Source: Ligula intestinalis (taxonomy: Eukaryota; Platyhelminthes; Cestoda; Diphyllobothriidea; Diphyllobothriidae). Taken from it: a DNA stretch of 64,000 bases. Location: assembly GCA_036362985.1 (NCBI GenBank), contig JAYGXS010000004.1, forward strand, positions 17,549,659-17,613,658, written 5' to 3'. The position numbers and the translations under genes are program-made. This document shows positions 21,232 through 32,814 of the stretch, piece after piece (within the stretch, counting starts at the first letter, position 1; each line of letters opens with the position of its first letter). Under the pieces are notes generated by a model. That model was given only the letters and a program-made list of their open reading frames with translations, did not search any database and was not told the DNA's origin.

Positions 21232-23211
21232 ATGTTGGTCGGTAGCGCTCCATTTGATGGTATGGCAATTACACATCGCCTCAAGCAATCGACACCCTCC
21301 AGCTGTATCAATGGCCTCGGGGAGGTTAAACCCTTCACAGCCCTCAACAGCATAAATGCCAGTCCTTTGGTTCACTTTGCCGGCCCGCAAGCGGCATCAA
21401 ATCAGTGTCTGGGAAATGGGTCCACAAAGGCCCAAGAACACACAAAGGAGTCTGAACTGACGCAGCCACTCTCAAGCAATTCCCCAAAGGTGTCTGCTGC
21501 CGTTACTCCCAAAGACGGATCCAAAAAGAGTAAGCAGTCGGTGGAACTCCGCGAGAAGTTATTGACAGCCCTTCAGGCCCTGATTCCACACGAATCTTCG
21601 CTTACTGTACGCTTGCTTGTAACCTATGCAGTTGATGACGGCGCCTCAGACGTGATAGTGATCGACGAGACACTCAGACGAGGGACCTCTAGCCCCGCCT
21701 CACCCACCTCCAATTCATGTGAACGGGAACGAAGTCCGATTCGCTCACCACCTACTGTCAGACAGCTGCCTATCAATGTGTTGGATTTGTCCCAACGGCA
21801 AAGTCCTCCTTCACCGTCCAAGGGTTCCGCTACGATTCCACGTCTGGCAGCTCAAATACCAGCGGCAGATTTGCTGAATCAGACAGATTTTCTAAATTTT
21901 GCCACTGGTCTCTTGGGTGCTCAGATGAGCAAGCCAACCAGACTGGCAGTCGATCCTTCTCTCCTCGGTCTTTTTCCCTTGCTGCAGGAGCGTGTTCAAA
22001 ATCAACTCTCCAGCAGAATGAAAGGCAGCCTAGTTACGCAACCAAATATCCAATTTCCTGCAACTAACAACACTTCAACACCAGCCCCACAAATTCCTCC
22101 ACCCTCAGTCAACCCCGATGCACTTTTCATGCTGCAAACGTTGCTCAATTCGACAAATCGTGTGGGAACTTCAGAGAGCCCCTTTATCCTGACCCAGCCG
22201 CCTCATGTCACTATGCCCCAGTCCACCATACTCACTACCATGCCCTCCCTAACCACCACGGGTCATGAATTCATAATAAATCTGCCTACGACCGCAGTCA
22301 GCAGCGCCCGGCCAGGCCTGGCGTCCTCCGAAGCCACCGGTCCTTTGGCGACAGACAGCCTGTCGTCCAACTGCCTAGTCTCAGAGAGTGCTACCACCGC
22401 CACCGCGGCCGCCAATGGGTCGCCTAGTTCAAACTATCTGACCTCCCGTCTCAATTCAGCCGACGTAGCTGGTAGTGGTACGGGTTCATCCCTGGGCTCC
22501 GAGACTGCTATCAGCAACAGCATGGATAGCACTGACGTCACCATGGATGGCCACGGTATCAAATCGACCTCTTCTGCTGGAAGCACCGGCAGTGCCGGTA
22601 GCCCGAATGCTATCAATCGTCGTTTCGTGCACCCACGACGCTTTATGTGCAATCAGTGTCGTGAACACTTTCCCTCGCTGGCTGAGCTCAACAGACACAC
22701 TCTAGAGCTGCATAATTCCTTCCGCTGCAACGTCTGCAAGGCTAAATTCACTCAACGCTCCAATCTGCAAAGACACTCCCTCAAGCATGTAGGCTTCAGA
22801 CCCTTTTCTTGCAACATTTGTAAAAAGGAGTACTATCGGAAGGACCATTTGGTTCGCCACATTGAGGTCACGCACCCGAACGCGGACCCACGAGCTAATA
22901 TAACGGTTCTCCTGTCCTCCTCCGAGTGCCTGGACTTTCTTGACAATCTCCAGGTCCATCCAGACGGTAGTTCGACTCCGTTGGGTCTGCCAACGCCTGA
23001 GAACTTGGTAAAAACCAGACCCTGTCCAGACGTTATGGACACGCAGGAGGCCAGTTGTGAAGGTCTGGCGGATGAGCCGTGCGATGTCTTCAGTCCCGCA
23101 TTGTCAACCCTCACTCCCGAGCAGGACGATCAACACATGGCAGATCTGCAGGCGAAGCAGGATGAGGAGGCACTGCAGCCGACCTTGAATGTGTCCAATG
23201 ACAAACCGTAG
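21232..23211 (+). CDS. C2H2 zinc-finger protein, 659 aa, probable transcription regulator
   Basis: An uninterrupted 659-codon ORF, by far the longest in the window. Three C2H2 fingers lie near residues 473-548: C473/C476/H489/H494, C499/C502/H515/H519 and C527/C530/H543/H548. Fingers 2 and 3 are joined by HVGFRPF, close to the classical TGEKPF linker; fingers 1 and 2 are only four residues apart. Residues 1-470 are low-complexity Ser/Thr/Pro/Asn-rich, as in many transcription factors, with a conserved-looking helical patch at about 100-150 (LREKLLTALQALIPHESSL). VLDLS at 183-187 resembles the PxDLS motif that binds the corepressor CtBP, a weak hint. An acidic Gln/Asp/Glu-rich tail follows. 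An in-frame TAA immediately precedes the ATG, which fixes the start unless a splice acceptor lies inside the ORF. It should act in the nucleus on DNA. I do not recognise the orthologue. Confidence 0.88.
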   Translation: MLVGSAPFDGMAITHRLKQSTPSSCINGLGEVKPFTALNSINASPLVHFAGPQAASNQCLGNGSTKAQEHTKESELTQPLSSNSPKVSAAVTPKDGSKKSKQSVELREKLLTALQALIPHESSLTVRLLVTYAVDDGASDVIVIDETLRRGTSSPASPTSNSCERERSPIRSPPTVRQLPINVLDLSQRQSPPSPSKGSATIPRLAAQIPAADLLNQTDFLNFATGLLGAQMSKPTRLAVDPSLLGLFPLLQERVQNQLSSRMKGSLVTQPNIQFPATNNTSTPAPQIPPPSVNPDALFMLQTLLNSTNRVGTSESPFILTQPPHVTMPQSTILTTMPSLTTTGHEFIINLPTTAVSSARPGLASSEATGPLATDSLSSNCLVSESATTATAAANGSPSSNYLTSRLNSADVAGSGTGSSLGSETAISNSMDSTDVTMDGHGIKSTSSAGSTGSAGSPNAINRRFVHPRRFMCNQCREHFPSLAELNRHTLELHNSFRCNVCKAKFTQRSNLQRHSLKHVGFRPFSCNICKKEYYRKDHLVRHIEVTHPNADPRANITVLLSSSECLDFLDNLQVHPDGSSTPLGLPTPENLVKTRPCPDVMDTQEASCEGLADEPCDVFSPALSTLTPEQDDQHMADLQAKQDEEALQPTLNVSNDKP

Positions 23212-23515
23212 GCCTTCACAGATGAGGAAGTTTAAGTGATAGTGCATTATTGAAGCCAAAACAGGACCAATTATGGCCTCGATAAAAGCATGTTAAGCCT
23301 ACGGAATAATGCATTTTAGCCTCCCTACCTCCCCTCCGCCCCCATTGTAGGAAAATGTTGGCTCTCTCTTATATGTATGCTTAAGCATGCAATTCTTACC
23401 CTTCAAATGACCAAAGGAAGGCCCAAGGCAGCGTGATGCTAACAACGGCTTAACTGAAATTTTAGTTTACCTTCCAGAATATGGGATTCTCCCATTGTGC
23501 ATGCACAAAACTGTA

Positions 23516-23521
23516 AATAAA
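23516..23521 (+). terminator. Polyadenylation signal AATAAA of the zinc-finger gene
   Basis: Canonical hexamer about 305 bases after the stop codon; a T-rich stretch follows at 23530. It defines a 3' UTR of roughly 320 bases. Confidence 0.6.
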
Positions 23522-23667
23522 CATACTAATTTTTTGCGCCGGTGTTTTTTCTAATTAGCTGAAAATGCGAGCTTTCTTGCTCTGGATACCCCAGTTAGTG
23601 TCATCTTCCATACATGACTGATTAGACTGGGACTTCTGTGGGGTGGATTTGGAGAAGAATATCGCTA

Positions 23668-24184
23668 AGAAGGTTGGCCCCAACAGCTACGGTCTTCTAG
23701 GCCCATGGTTCCTTTAGGTGAGGAGAGAGAAGTCTTGGAAAGGCAGATTAGTAGGGACAATATATTTTGTACACAACCGTAAGGAAGAAGTCTGACTCGC
23801 GGACTAATGCATCCGTTCCCTAGTCGGATCGGGTCGGGTTGGGTCCGGAGTGATGTCTGAAGGCAGACACCGCATTATTGTCTGTGCCCCACGGATTGAG
23901 GCAAACCTACTAAATGAGGTCAGTCTACCAAAGTGGGAATCTCATTGGACGGATTGAGGTCAAGCCACCGTGGGTTGAGGCCAGAATGGGGGAGACATGG
24001 TGCGCTCGTTTGGGTGCGCGTCAGTTGCGTCTAGCAGTAGTGGCGGTCGCCCGTCCGTTTGAGCATGCCTCGAGGCACGCAGGAAAACTGCTTTCGCGCG
24101 AGGTCCTGTGCTCTGCGCGACCTCGGCTGTGGCGTCAAAAGTTAGGAGGGCATCGGACAGACACAACCACTACAAGAACTCGTC
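23668..24184 (-). repeat. Solo-LTR-like repeat, family B, copy 2
   Basis: Minus strand starts TGTAGTGGTTGTGTC (ending 24184) and aligns with copy 1 at 14081-14534 to about the CCAACC end. It retains the TGTACAAAATATA region. The ORFs on both strands are unrelated to any protein. Confidence 0.75.
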
Positions 24185-27010
24185 AACTGAAAGACGTGAG
24201 ACCATTTTTCAGCCCCTAAAGTAGCAAATCTTCTAGAAAAAGTGAAGTAGGCCAGGCAGATTTGTCATCGTCCAAACATATAACAGGCCCTACTATTTTC
24301 ATGGGACGTTCGTATTCATTCAGAAGAAATTGCTTCGTTCAGTTTACTGCGCGCTTAATTTTGTAGTTGGCCGGCAGTGGAGCTTGGTAGGTTACATTGG
24401 GCAAATAACCCGAATTTATTTTACAATGTGCCAACGACTGAGGGGAGAGTTATAATTACACTGTAGGTACCATATTTGTAGTAATCTCGCAGTCGCAAAT
24501 ACTTGTGGTTTGTCAAGGTGCTGCAGCGACTGAACCCTAAACGATGGCACTGTGAATCAAATAATTTAATTTCGTAGGGTTGAAAAAGGTTAAGTCTCAC
24601 TGCAGTTAAGAATATCTGCTATTTAACAGCCATAATATCTTAATGCTAGTTATATTATTTTCATATGTAAATATTCCATAAAGTTATGGTAAGGATAATT
24701 TCGATGACTATCCAAACAGGACATAGTAATAGGAATGCGATTCGCAAGTAGTAATGGTTGCCCTGCGCACAACTTCAAGGACGGTACCCATTTCCGTATC
24801 CTAACCCTAACACTGACCGAAACACAAACCTTAGCCGTTAACCCCCATGAAAAACTTAACCATATTTTTTCCTGGGGTTTGGTGCAGAGGCATTGGTAGT
24901 GCGAGTGGTTCCTCTTTTTCATGTTCTATTCAACTAGCCATATAAGTCTTTCTTACGATAGTAACTAGTATTTATCTGGGAGTGGGGTTTTGGAAGAAGA
25001 CTGCGAAGCCCTGAGCCATCCTTTGCTTTGCTCCAAAAGGATTTCACAAAATCAGTACTCGGAATGGCTCTTGACTTAGGGGATAGACAATATTGAGGTC
25101 CTGGTGGAAAGGCTACTTTTTATCAGATCTCATTTGCCGAGGAAGTGGACTGTTTAAAATACGCAATTATACATCCATGTAACTGAGATTTGGGGGCGTT
25201 TATGGGGGTTGCGCCACAGAGATAACAAAACGGCAACCCGACACTTGGCAGTTATGGGAATCCCCATAATTAATAAGTTGCGACCGTGTTCTGCACTTCA
25301 GTTGGATGGGTAAATTGTGGCGGGAGTATCAACGAAATGATCTAGCTCAGGTGCAAGTTGATGATTGGATCCCCGTGTCGTGAAACAATCTGCGCTCCCC
25401 TACGCAGAATCCTAACATTCGTCTCGATTGGTCTGCCGAAATACAACAACAAGATCTGATGCCAAAAATACGGTAAACGGTACCGTATTGCTCTGATTGA
25501 TTACAGGTCTTGGGATCACTCGCCGTGCTCACAAAACGGTGGGTTAACCTAATATCTACTGCTGTATTAAAACGGTTCTTGAAATAGCGTGAGTTATTCG
25601 AGCAGATATCAGAAAACCAAGTGAGGAGCTCTCTGAAATATAACTTCCGCATAAAATACCAAGGAAGATAACGATGTCCCTATAGTCTGCCGGGGTCGCT
25701 GCAGTGTGTTGCAAGGCGGTTGGAGAGCATCATCCCTCAGTTTATTTTATGTAACACGAGGGCGGGTTCCTATGAAAGTGGTGAATGTAGTCAGTGTTTG
25801 GTTTCTCGACTTTCCCATTAGGTTCTCACCTGCTGAGCACAATGTGAGGGCGTATATGTTATTCTTTGAACTACACCCTCGTTAAGCGTTTACTAAAAAG
25901 CTTTATTTGCAAATTATCAAAGTCCTATATTTTAGTCTTCTCGACAATAAAAATGGTTCCGCCATGAAACATTGTCCTGTTGACTGAATGTTCTCAATTG
26001 CAGACTATGCATAACTGGCTTAGACACGCCCGTAAGGCCTGCACCGAGCAATCGAGTTCGTTTTACCTGAGCAAATACCTGTTTTTAATCCCTCTTGCCT
26101 GCCCAAAAGAATGACTCAGAATCGAGTAACGAATAACTATCATAGTCTTTCTTTCCAAATATTTACAAAGAAGGCTCTAGTCTTTATACAAAACAACCAT
26201 AGCGGATACAGTCTGTCAATCACGGACAACCATGAGCTTAACCCACAGGCAGCCAACACTGACAATGTAAAACTAAAAACTACTAATTTTTGTCAAACTT
26301 CACCATGCGCGCATCTACTTAATTGGACTTATTTGCTCCTTCCTCGTTTATAAGTCGGTGTCAGTTTTAAGACTTCAAGTTGGGTCTTTTGAACTACAGG
26401 GACTGAATTGATTCTTGGCTGATAGAATAAAAAAACGGCAATAAACAAGCACTTTAAGGTTGCTGTTTGTTAAAATATCAGAGGTATATGTAGTCGCAGC
26501 ACACGGAAAAAGCGATCTAGACTGCAGTTAGAAGACGTTGGGTTTAATGGCAACGAAACACTGGCATTCGCTCCCGAATTTTGCTTTAAACAGCAGACTA
26601 TCTTACTAGAGGTAGTATACAGTAATATTTGGAGCCTATAAGTACAACAGTCGCGAACGTTTAGAGGTCATTTTAACAATTCCAAGCCAGTTCTCTTGAA
26701 CTCATTCGAGACCTTGGTCTCACCGCCCGATGGTGTAACTCATCGTTGCTCTGGTGTATAGTCCTAGTTCGATGAATGGGCAGGAGCCACACCCCGACAT
26801 TCCGAAGGCAAGCTGCATACAAAAGGTTGCAGAATCTGCACCCGGCAGATCAGTTATTCATTAAGCCTCAAAGCAATGTCCGAATAGTTCAGCAGACAGA
26901 CTGATCCAGTAGACCTACTAAATCCATAAGGAGACTTGTACCTTGACAAGAAAAAAAAAGGGTTTTGAAGGTTAAGTTAGCAAACAATTATTAATATATG
27001 AGCAATATAC
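24185..27010. other. No gene recognised
   Basis: ORFs up to 101 codons (25652-25347) without a recognisable domain. A short remnant of telomere-like sequence (TATCCTAACCCTAACACTGA, about 24797-24816) is present. Confidence 0.45.
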
Positions 27011-27145
27011 TTATTCAGAGGTTTGGCAGATTTGCTTAATTTTTAGTTGACCCAATTGTGTAAAACTTGAGGCGTTTGGCGGGATTTGAACCCGCGCATC
27101 AGAGAAAGCCTTTGCCGGAGGCTAATACTCTAACCACTAAGCTAC
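27011..27145 (-). repeat. tRNA-derived SINE, family 1
   Basis: The best-preserved head of the family. Minus strand: GTAGCTTAGTGGTTAGAGTA (A-box), then GCGGGTTCAAATCCCGCC (B-box and T-arm), then TTTTACACAATTGGGTCAA and the AAATCTGCCAAACC tail. The T-arm still pairs; the whole unit is about 135 bp. Confidence 0.8.
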
Positions 27146-27790
27146 ATTCATGTTTTGGAAAATAGAAGCATAGTACTAACAACGCCAAAATAATTTATAG
27201 TCACGTTGACAGCGAAATCAAGTTTAAAAAATCCAAACTTCAATATTACGTCAGCAGGGCCTAGAGCTGAGGGGTGATTGACTTACGATAGCACTGGCTA
27301 GTCCAGGCTTCCTTGCCTTTGTAGCTCAGACTGGCAGAGTATGGATTGCTGCGCGATTGCATGCGAGGATACTAGGTTGAAACATCAAGGTAAAACGAAA
27401 TCCTCCAATTCCGTTCTGAAATCTGGATAGGTGGATAAATGGCCCTGCAGAGTGATTTGAGTAACGAGGTAGAGAGTGGGAAAGGAAAAAAGAATGACGA
27501 ACTTGGTACGGTCTGCGGGGCGAACAGGCGTAGGCTTACTACAAAAGTTTAGCATGTATTTCGCAAAAAAATATGTTACTAGTAATAAGTGGTGGCCTTC
27601 ATCGGGCTTCAGAGTTTTCCATTTTTCGGCATTAACACGTTCCCCACGGATGCAATAACCTCGGTTATCACTCAGGGAAGAACGGGTAAGGCGGAATGAC
27701 GGAGGATCGCGGCCCAAAAACTGTACAGTTATGGGTTCACCGCCTCTTGGCTTCCTGCCCCCATCTGCGCGAGAGATGCTGGGTTAGGCA
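27146..27790. other. No gene recognised
   Basis: A 110-codon ORF (27717-27385) shows no domain. Confidence 0.4.
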
Positions 27791-27794
27791 GAAA

Positions 27795-27965
27795 GCATTA
27801 CCGGCAAAGAAAAGAGAGACTAGAATTATCAGTTCTGACTTTTTAGCCCTCATCAGCTAGTCACACTGAGACCCCAGTGGTGCCCCACTCGAGGCTCGAA
27901 CTTACGATCGTTTTGATCAGAGTCAAACGCCCTAACCACTAAGTGACGAGTTCGTTGTCTTTCCG
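27795..27965 (-). repeat. tRNA-derived SINE, family 2
   Basis: Minus strand: a tRNA-like head with CACTTAGTGGTTAGGGCGTT and a diverged B-box (AAGTTCGAGCCTCG), then a body with CTGATGAGGGCTAAAAAG and the end CTCTCTTTTCTTTGCCGG. The body end matches the copy at 60838-60985 (CTCTCTTGTCTTTGCCGG). Confidence 0.7.
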
Positions 27966-28865
27966 GGTTAGGCCGAGGGCCTTTTACCTGACCGCTAAAG
28001 GGATTTGTCTGTCCCATTCTGCCTTGGTTCTCGCCAGAGGCCCTGACAGCCGTAACAGCTGCTTCAGTAATCGCAGGGGGGAGGGCGTATAGACGACGCC
28101 ATCCGAGAACAAATGAGAGAAAGAGAGCGTGAGGAGTGGCACGGCTGACTCACTTGCACTCTGTCGTAAGAGGCACTACCTCCGCTAGACCTGTCTCCAC
28201 CCGATACTCTCGGGTAAACCATGAAATCGACGCCTCCGCCATCAGCAGCTCCATCCCACTTTGCCTCTGAAATGTAATTCTCAAATGACCAGCTGTTTTT
28301 CCCCGTCCTCTAGCCCTGTGAGCTACTGACACTCACCGTCGGGATGCAGATACAGCAAAACAAGCATGATCCTAATGGACAGTCCAAAATGCTCCAGGTA
28401 TTTGTGTTTAAAGTCTTAACCGATAGGTATAATCATCTGCCAACTTTTTATTTTGACCGTTTATCGACTTCGCAAGGGAAAAGATGATTTTCAAGTTCGA
28501 GCAGCGAGCCCACAAGACCTTAATTCACTGTCAGACTACGTCATTTGAGTACACAATCAGATGTAAGAGAACCTCTTCTTGATTTTTACGGTACGTGAGA
28601 CTTCATACTTCGGAATATGTGTACGTTGGGGCCATTTTCGGGAAAATCCATTGAGAATAAAACTTTCGGCATCGGTTGTTGTACTAGTGAACCTCAGATA
28701 CCCATAGTTCCATAATTTTTCCTTCGGAAGCGGTGGTTTTAGGGGTTTTGGGTTGGAGAAAAAGGATAAGCAGTAAAAAATTGTAGAAGTAAGTTTAAAC
28801 TGAAAAAATTCAGTTACGTGGCGCTTCGCTCCGCGAACTATACTAATCTAACTCCAGAACGGTAG
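27966..28865. other. No gene recognised
   Basis: No ORF above 60 codons with meaning; a telltale of SINE body sequence at 28000-28070 is too weak to call. Confidence 0.4.
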
Positions 28866-28867
28866 GT

Positions 28868-29328
28868 TGGACCTGTGGGATACGAAGTAGTCCGGCCGGA
28901 TGAAAGGTGATTGAAAGTATCCCAACGAATATGAGCTAGTTGACAATATCAGGCGTTGAAGGCCAGAGTGTTAGGGATAATTTACCTAAGTTTAGAAGGC
29001 GTTGAACATGAGAAATGGGTAAGCGACTCCCAGACGAGTGCAAGCCTAGCCAGCGGGCTGCTCCGGGAGTGTCCGATCGTAAACATTCCCTGCACTCAGG
29101 TCCTTTGTCGACTGGCCTTGGGACGTGGTTGGCCAGCAAGGCCAGACAGACGGTTACCTTGAACGAGGAATTTTGACATCGTCTCGTGCGCACGCATGGT
29201 AGACATGCCATACATGCGGCCTGTCCTGGTAGCGTGCGAGGAAAGCGTGACCTAGAATACGAGGTCGCTACAGACCTCAGGTAAGTTGAATTAGACGACC
29301 TCCTAACCACCATATCCATTGTTCAGGA
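28868..29328 (-). repeat. Solo-LTR-like repeat, family C, copy 1
   Basis: Minus strand aligns with 42830-43308: CGACCTCGTATTCTA near the start, GTCTGTCTG, AAGGCCAGT, CAAAGGACC, GCACTCGTCT, GGAGTC, then AACACTCTGGCCTTC and the end GTTGGGATAC ... CCGGCCGGACTACTTCGTATCC. It shares the AACACTCTGGCCTTC block with family B. Confidence 0.7.
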
Positions 29329-31470
29329 ATTTCAAGAAACCAGCATTTTGATTATTGGATTTTTCCGGAATAAATTTACCGATAATACAGATTAGGGAAA
29401 TCTAGAAATATAAATCGGCCAAATTTCTTAACTTTGAAGCATGATGTTCGCGGAGAGAACTTGAAGAGGGTTAAAGCCATTAAATCTTACAGCTATAAAC
29501 ATCTTTAAAATTTCTTCAGGCAATAAAATGAAAACACGTATAGCGATTATTAGAGCGTATTCCACTGCCTACCCTTATTCCCCACCCAAAACACCTATAA
29601 CGCCAGTTTCTGTAGAAAAAAATTCTGTGACTAGTGGTATATGAGATGCACTACTTAAACTGGTGTTGCCGAACGCGAACCTAAACCGTATCAGTTTGCC
29701 GGATAACCTCGTCGTGACACATTCGAAAATTCACAAAAAATATCGGTAATGATAAGGTATATAAGCCCCCTGAGCCGCCATTAACTCCAGGATCGCGTTT
29801 AAACGGAAATGGTGTAAGCGCGTTTTTTGCTTGAGATTCATCGTTGACAAGCCGCGAGACGTGTACACAAAAACGGAAAAATTCAATAAATGTTGGCCTA
29901 ATTTATCACCCTCGACCTATATATGGCAACGAGATTGAGCATTCTCATAGAAAAATAAACAAAAATCAACTGTCGATTAATGAAAGGTAATCGAAGAACA
30001 ACATCAAAATTTTAAAAAAACTTTGTGCATGTCGTAATGTGAATTTATTAGTTGACACATAGAGGGTTATACTCCATATCTAAGTAATGCTATATCCAAC
30101 CACCCCCTCTGAAATACAGAGAGTAGTTCGTTATGTATATTAAATATAGGGGGCTAACATAACCCATCCCTACCAAAATCGCCAGTACTTGAGGAACTAG
30201 TCCCCATGATAAAGCCAAAAAATCGAAAATATAAAAGTGAATTTCCTGGATAAAAAAGGTAAATGTATGCATGCTTTAATCCAAGCATTCTAAGGCGTGG
30301 TTAGAAGCAAAAATGAATAACTAATGGAGAAGCATTAGGCCCATAAACGTTCCTGGAATGCCATGAAACAATTTCCTGCATTTTATGCTCCCATTCTATC
30401 ACTAGAAATGAAAGGTTTTTCAATATAAGGTTACCAGTAGGACAGTTCTCGAATGTTTTACGGATTAAGTCTGTCTGAGGAGATCTCGTTTTTATAAACT
30501 GCTCTATGTGGTATCCGTAGATTGAATTGAGCACGAGGCAGCATTGCCGAAGTAAATTGACTCGGAAAATGTAGGCTTGAAAGGCTTGAAATTCTTGATC
30601 AACTAAGAAAGCATTTGACAACGTTCTTTTCCAAAGAAAGTATTTTTTGTGTTATATTGCAAATTACTACTCAATATGTCCCCTAATAACCGCTCATTTG
30701 CCTAAAATAATGATACTAACATATTTTATTCAGCAGGCGAAAAACTCATTTTGCTTATTTTTGGTCACTTTTACTTATACTTACCTAAATCTAGCTTGTA
30801 TTCAACGACTGAAAATTAAGGACGTAGTTTTCCTGTACCGTTTTAGATGTTTCGTCAACCAGCAAGGTACCCGTTCGCTTCGTAGTTGCATACTGGATCG
30901 AAATAAACGGCAAAAACACTTATTACCTTTCCTTGAAATTACATTTCTTGGGATACCTACCTTCCAGTTTGTACGAGAAACTTATTACCATAAGCCTTGA
31001 ATTCAAATCAACGGAGGTGTGGTCAACCATTGTAATTTTTAAGCGTGCCAAGTATTGATGAATTAAGCCCAAGGAGTGCTTGAGAACGCCACACCTCTGT
31101 TTGAAAGTACATAACCCTGAAGGTCAGGATTTTTGAACCCTAGAGTTCTCGCTTATTTGGAAACAAAAATCACTATTCACATCTTGTATCTCCTAATTTA
31201 CAGGGACTGAAATGGTTAGTCTTCAGCTCGCAGAGGCTGGCTTCGGTAGCCTTTATCACTTAGATTAATGACCCCTTCGTGCAAATGTCTATGTTTGACC
31301 TGCAAGAACCGATTGCAGAGGAATATCCCGGATGCAAGGAAACGCTATTTTAATTTTTTGGTGTCCTGGTTCTTTCCGAGTAAATGAGGCTCGAGAAGGC
31401 ATTCAGAATAAAAATGTGCCGGATGATTTTTACCCCAGTGAAAACGTTTGTTGTTTAACCGATAAATTAA
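29329..31470. other. No gene recognised
   Basis: AT-rich. ORFs of 106 (30621-30301) and 117 codons (30647-31000) have no recognisable domain. Probably non-coding. Confidence 0.45.
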
Positions 31471-31471
31471 A

Positions 31472-31732
31472 TATAGGGTGTCCCAAAAATGCATACACAT
31501 TTTAAATAATTGTAAAATTGGTATTTATCATAATTTTATTATTAGATAAACGTGAAGATATTAACAAGTATCATTATATTTTTTCACTGCATCTGGACTA
31601 TTTCAACAGTGGCTGAATTAAAAGAAGCCTCTGAATATGAATGCACCCGAATAACCAGGGAATTGTTTCATGGTACGTACAATTCCATTGCTTCACGTTG
31701 CCAGCAGTGTCATGATCAAAATGAACGTCAGT
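31472..31732 (+). mobile_element. Mariner-like DNA transposon remnant
   Basis: The segment starts after TATA with GGGTGTCCCAAAAATGCATA, the characteristic terminal inverted repeat of a mariner group. Within 60 bp a short ORF follows whose second half (ELKEASEYECTRIT ... NSIASRCQQCHDQNERQF, 31615-31730) resembles the C-terminal region of mariner transposases, beyond the catalytic DDD/E part. So TIR and transposase end are joined by a large internal deletion. The right TIR is absent; it breaks off at a PLE fragment. Confidence 0.6.
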
Positions 31733-32075
31733 TTGTGCTGGTTGGTGCATGAATCGTCGGAGTGCATGGCTTCGAGGAATTCTCGGTCATTTTTGGAGGG
31801 TCAAACTCCGACGATGCGTGTTTAATCCCATGCAAAGGCGTGTCTTGTGTCGAGGCAACGCATAGCCATGCATTTTTACCGACAAAGACAAGGGGACATC
31901 GCAAACGCGTACGCATAGCCACTTCGGACAACTGGTCACGTCACCTCACGGCCAATTGATGCGCGTGGATGCGTGTGGAGACGTATCTTCCTGTTTGGCC
32001 ACAATATACAGTATCACAACCTCCGCATGGGATTTTCTCGATGGCTTCTTTCTTATTGAAGTAGCTGACCCTACC
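31733..32075 (-). pseudogene. PLE GIY-YIG endonuclease fragment
   Basis: Minus strand from about 32070 encodes KKEAIEKIPCGGCDTVYCGQ, followed by TGRYVSTRIHAHQLAVR, the GIY-YIG strand-helix unit; after frame breaks, DREFLEAMHSDDSCTNQH (about 31790-31740) matches the conserved end of PLE endonucleases. A stop lies inside the second part. This lineage has CGGC rather than CGCK/CNDGD and differs from the neighbouring elements. Confidence 0.75.
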
Positions 32076-32399
32076 CTAAGGGTGTACTAGCTGGGTGCGT
32101 AAAGTAGCCATCAGTTTGTGCGCCACTTTTGTTTCGTGTTTCCGCAATTATCGTTCAGCGAGTTCAGACTCGCCATGTACTTGCTTTGGGCACTTGAGTG
32201 GAACAATCTGGTTCCTTTTTGTTGCGTCGTTTTTGTTGTTTCATGCATCGGCGTATAATGCCTCTGGGGCAACCATTTCGGGACAACAAATCAAGCAAGT
32301 AATTGACCTCCATTCGGTAGGTTTGTTCGTCAGAGTTACATTTTATTCCAACAAACATGTTAAGCAACGTTTCCCTGGTGCAAATTTAAATATGGCAAT

Positions 32400-32457
32400 A
32401 GCAGCAAAATGATTGATTGGATCCATATCATTTCGAGAGAGCTCGTCAGTTGCCGCC
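32400..32457 (-). ncRNA. Hammerhead ribozyme in left PLE arm
   Basis: Same structure as the copy at 33754-33811, minus strand: helix I GGCGGCAA/TTGCTGCT, core CTGACGA, GAA, helix III ATGAT/ATCAT, predicted cut after AUU. Two substitutions in the helix III loop distinguish it. Confidence 0.75.
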
Positions 32458-32462
32458 TCTCA

Positions 32463-32472
32463 NNNNNNNNNN
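32463..32472. other. Assembly gap (10 N)
   Basis: The gap falls inside the left arm of an inverted repeat. The intact right arm shows 158 bases (33591-33748) between the same two flanks, so about 158 bases, not 10, are probably missing. Confidence 0.9.
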
Positions 32473-32814
32473 AACAACTTAGGAGGAAAACTGTATAAAC
32501 AGGGAGCCAATGTTACCAAGGCAAAGTTAGGTTCACTACATGCTCCAACTGTTTACATAGGTCGGGTTTGACCCGCCGTATGTAGGCTGCCTCCAGGTAG
32601 CGTAAAGTGCGAGTTGTTCGTGCTCGAACAAGTATTCGGAAGGACGTTTTGGGGTCAACAGAATGGCCCGAGTCTAACAGATGTTCAGTAATTGAGGATC
32701 GGGGAATTCTGTTTTCTCGTTTCATTAGCCAGCTAGGTAAATGTTCCTTAGCTCTGGTGGCCAATTGCCTCTGCGTTCGCCCTATGTACTTGCATCCACA
32801 CGGACACGGACGGT

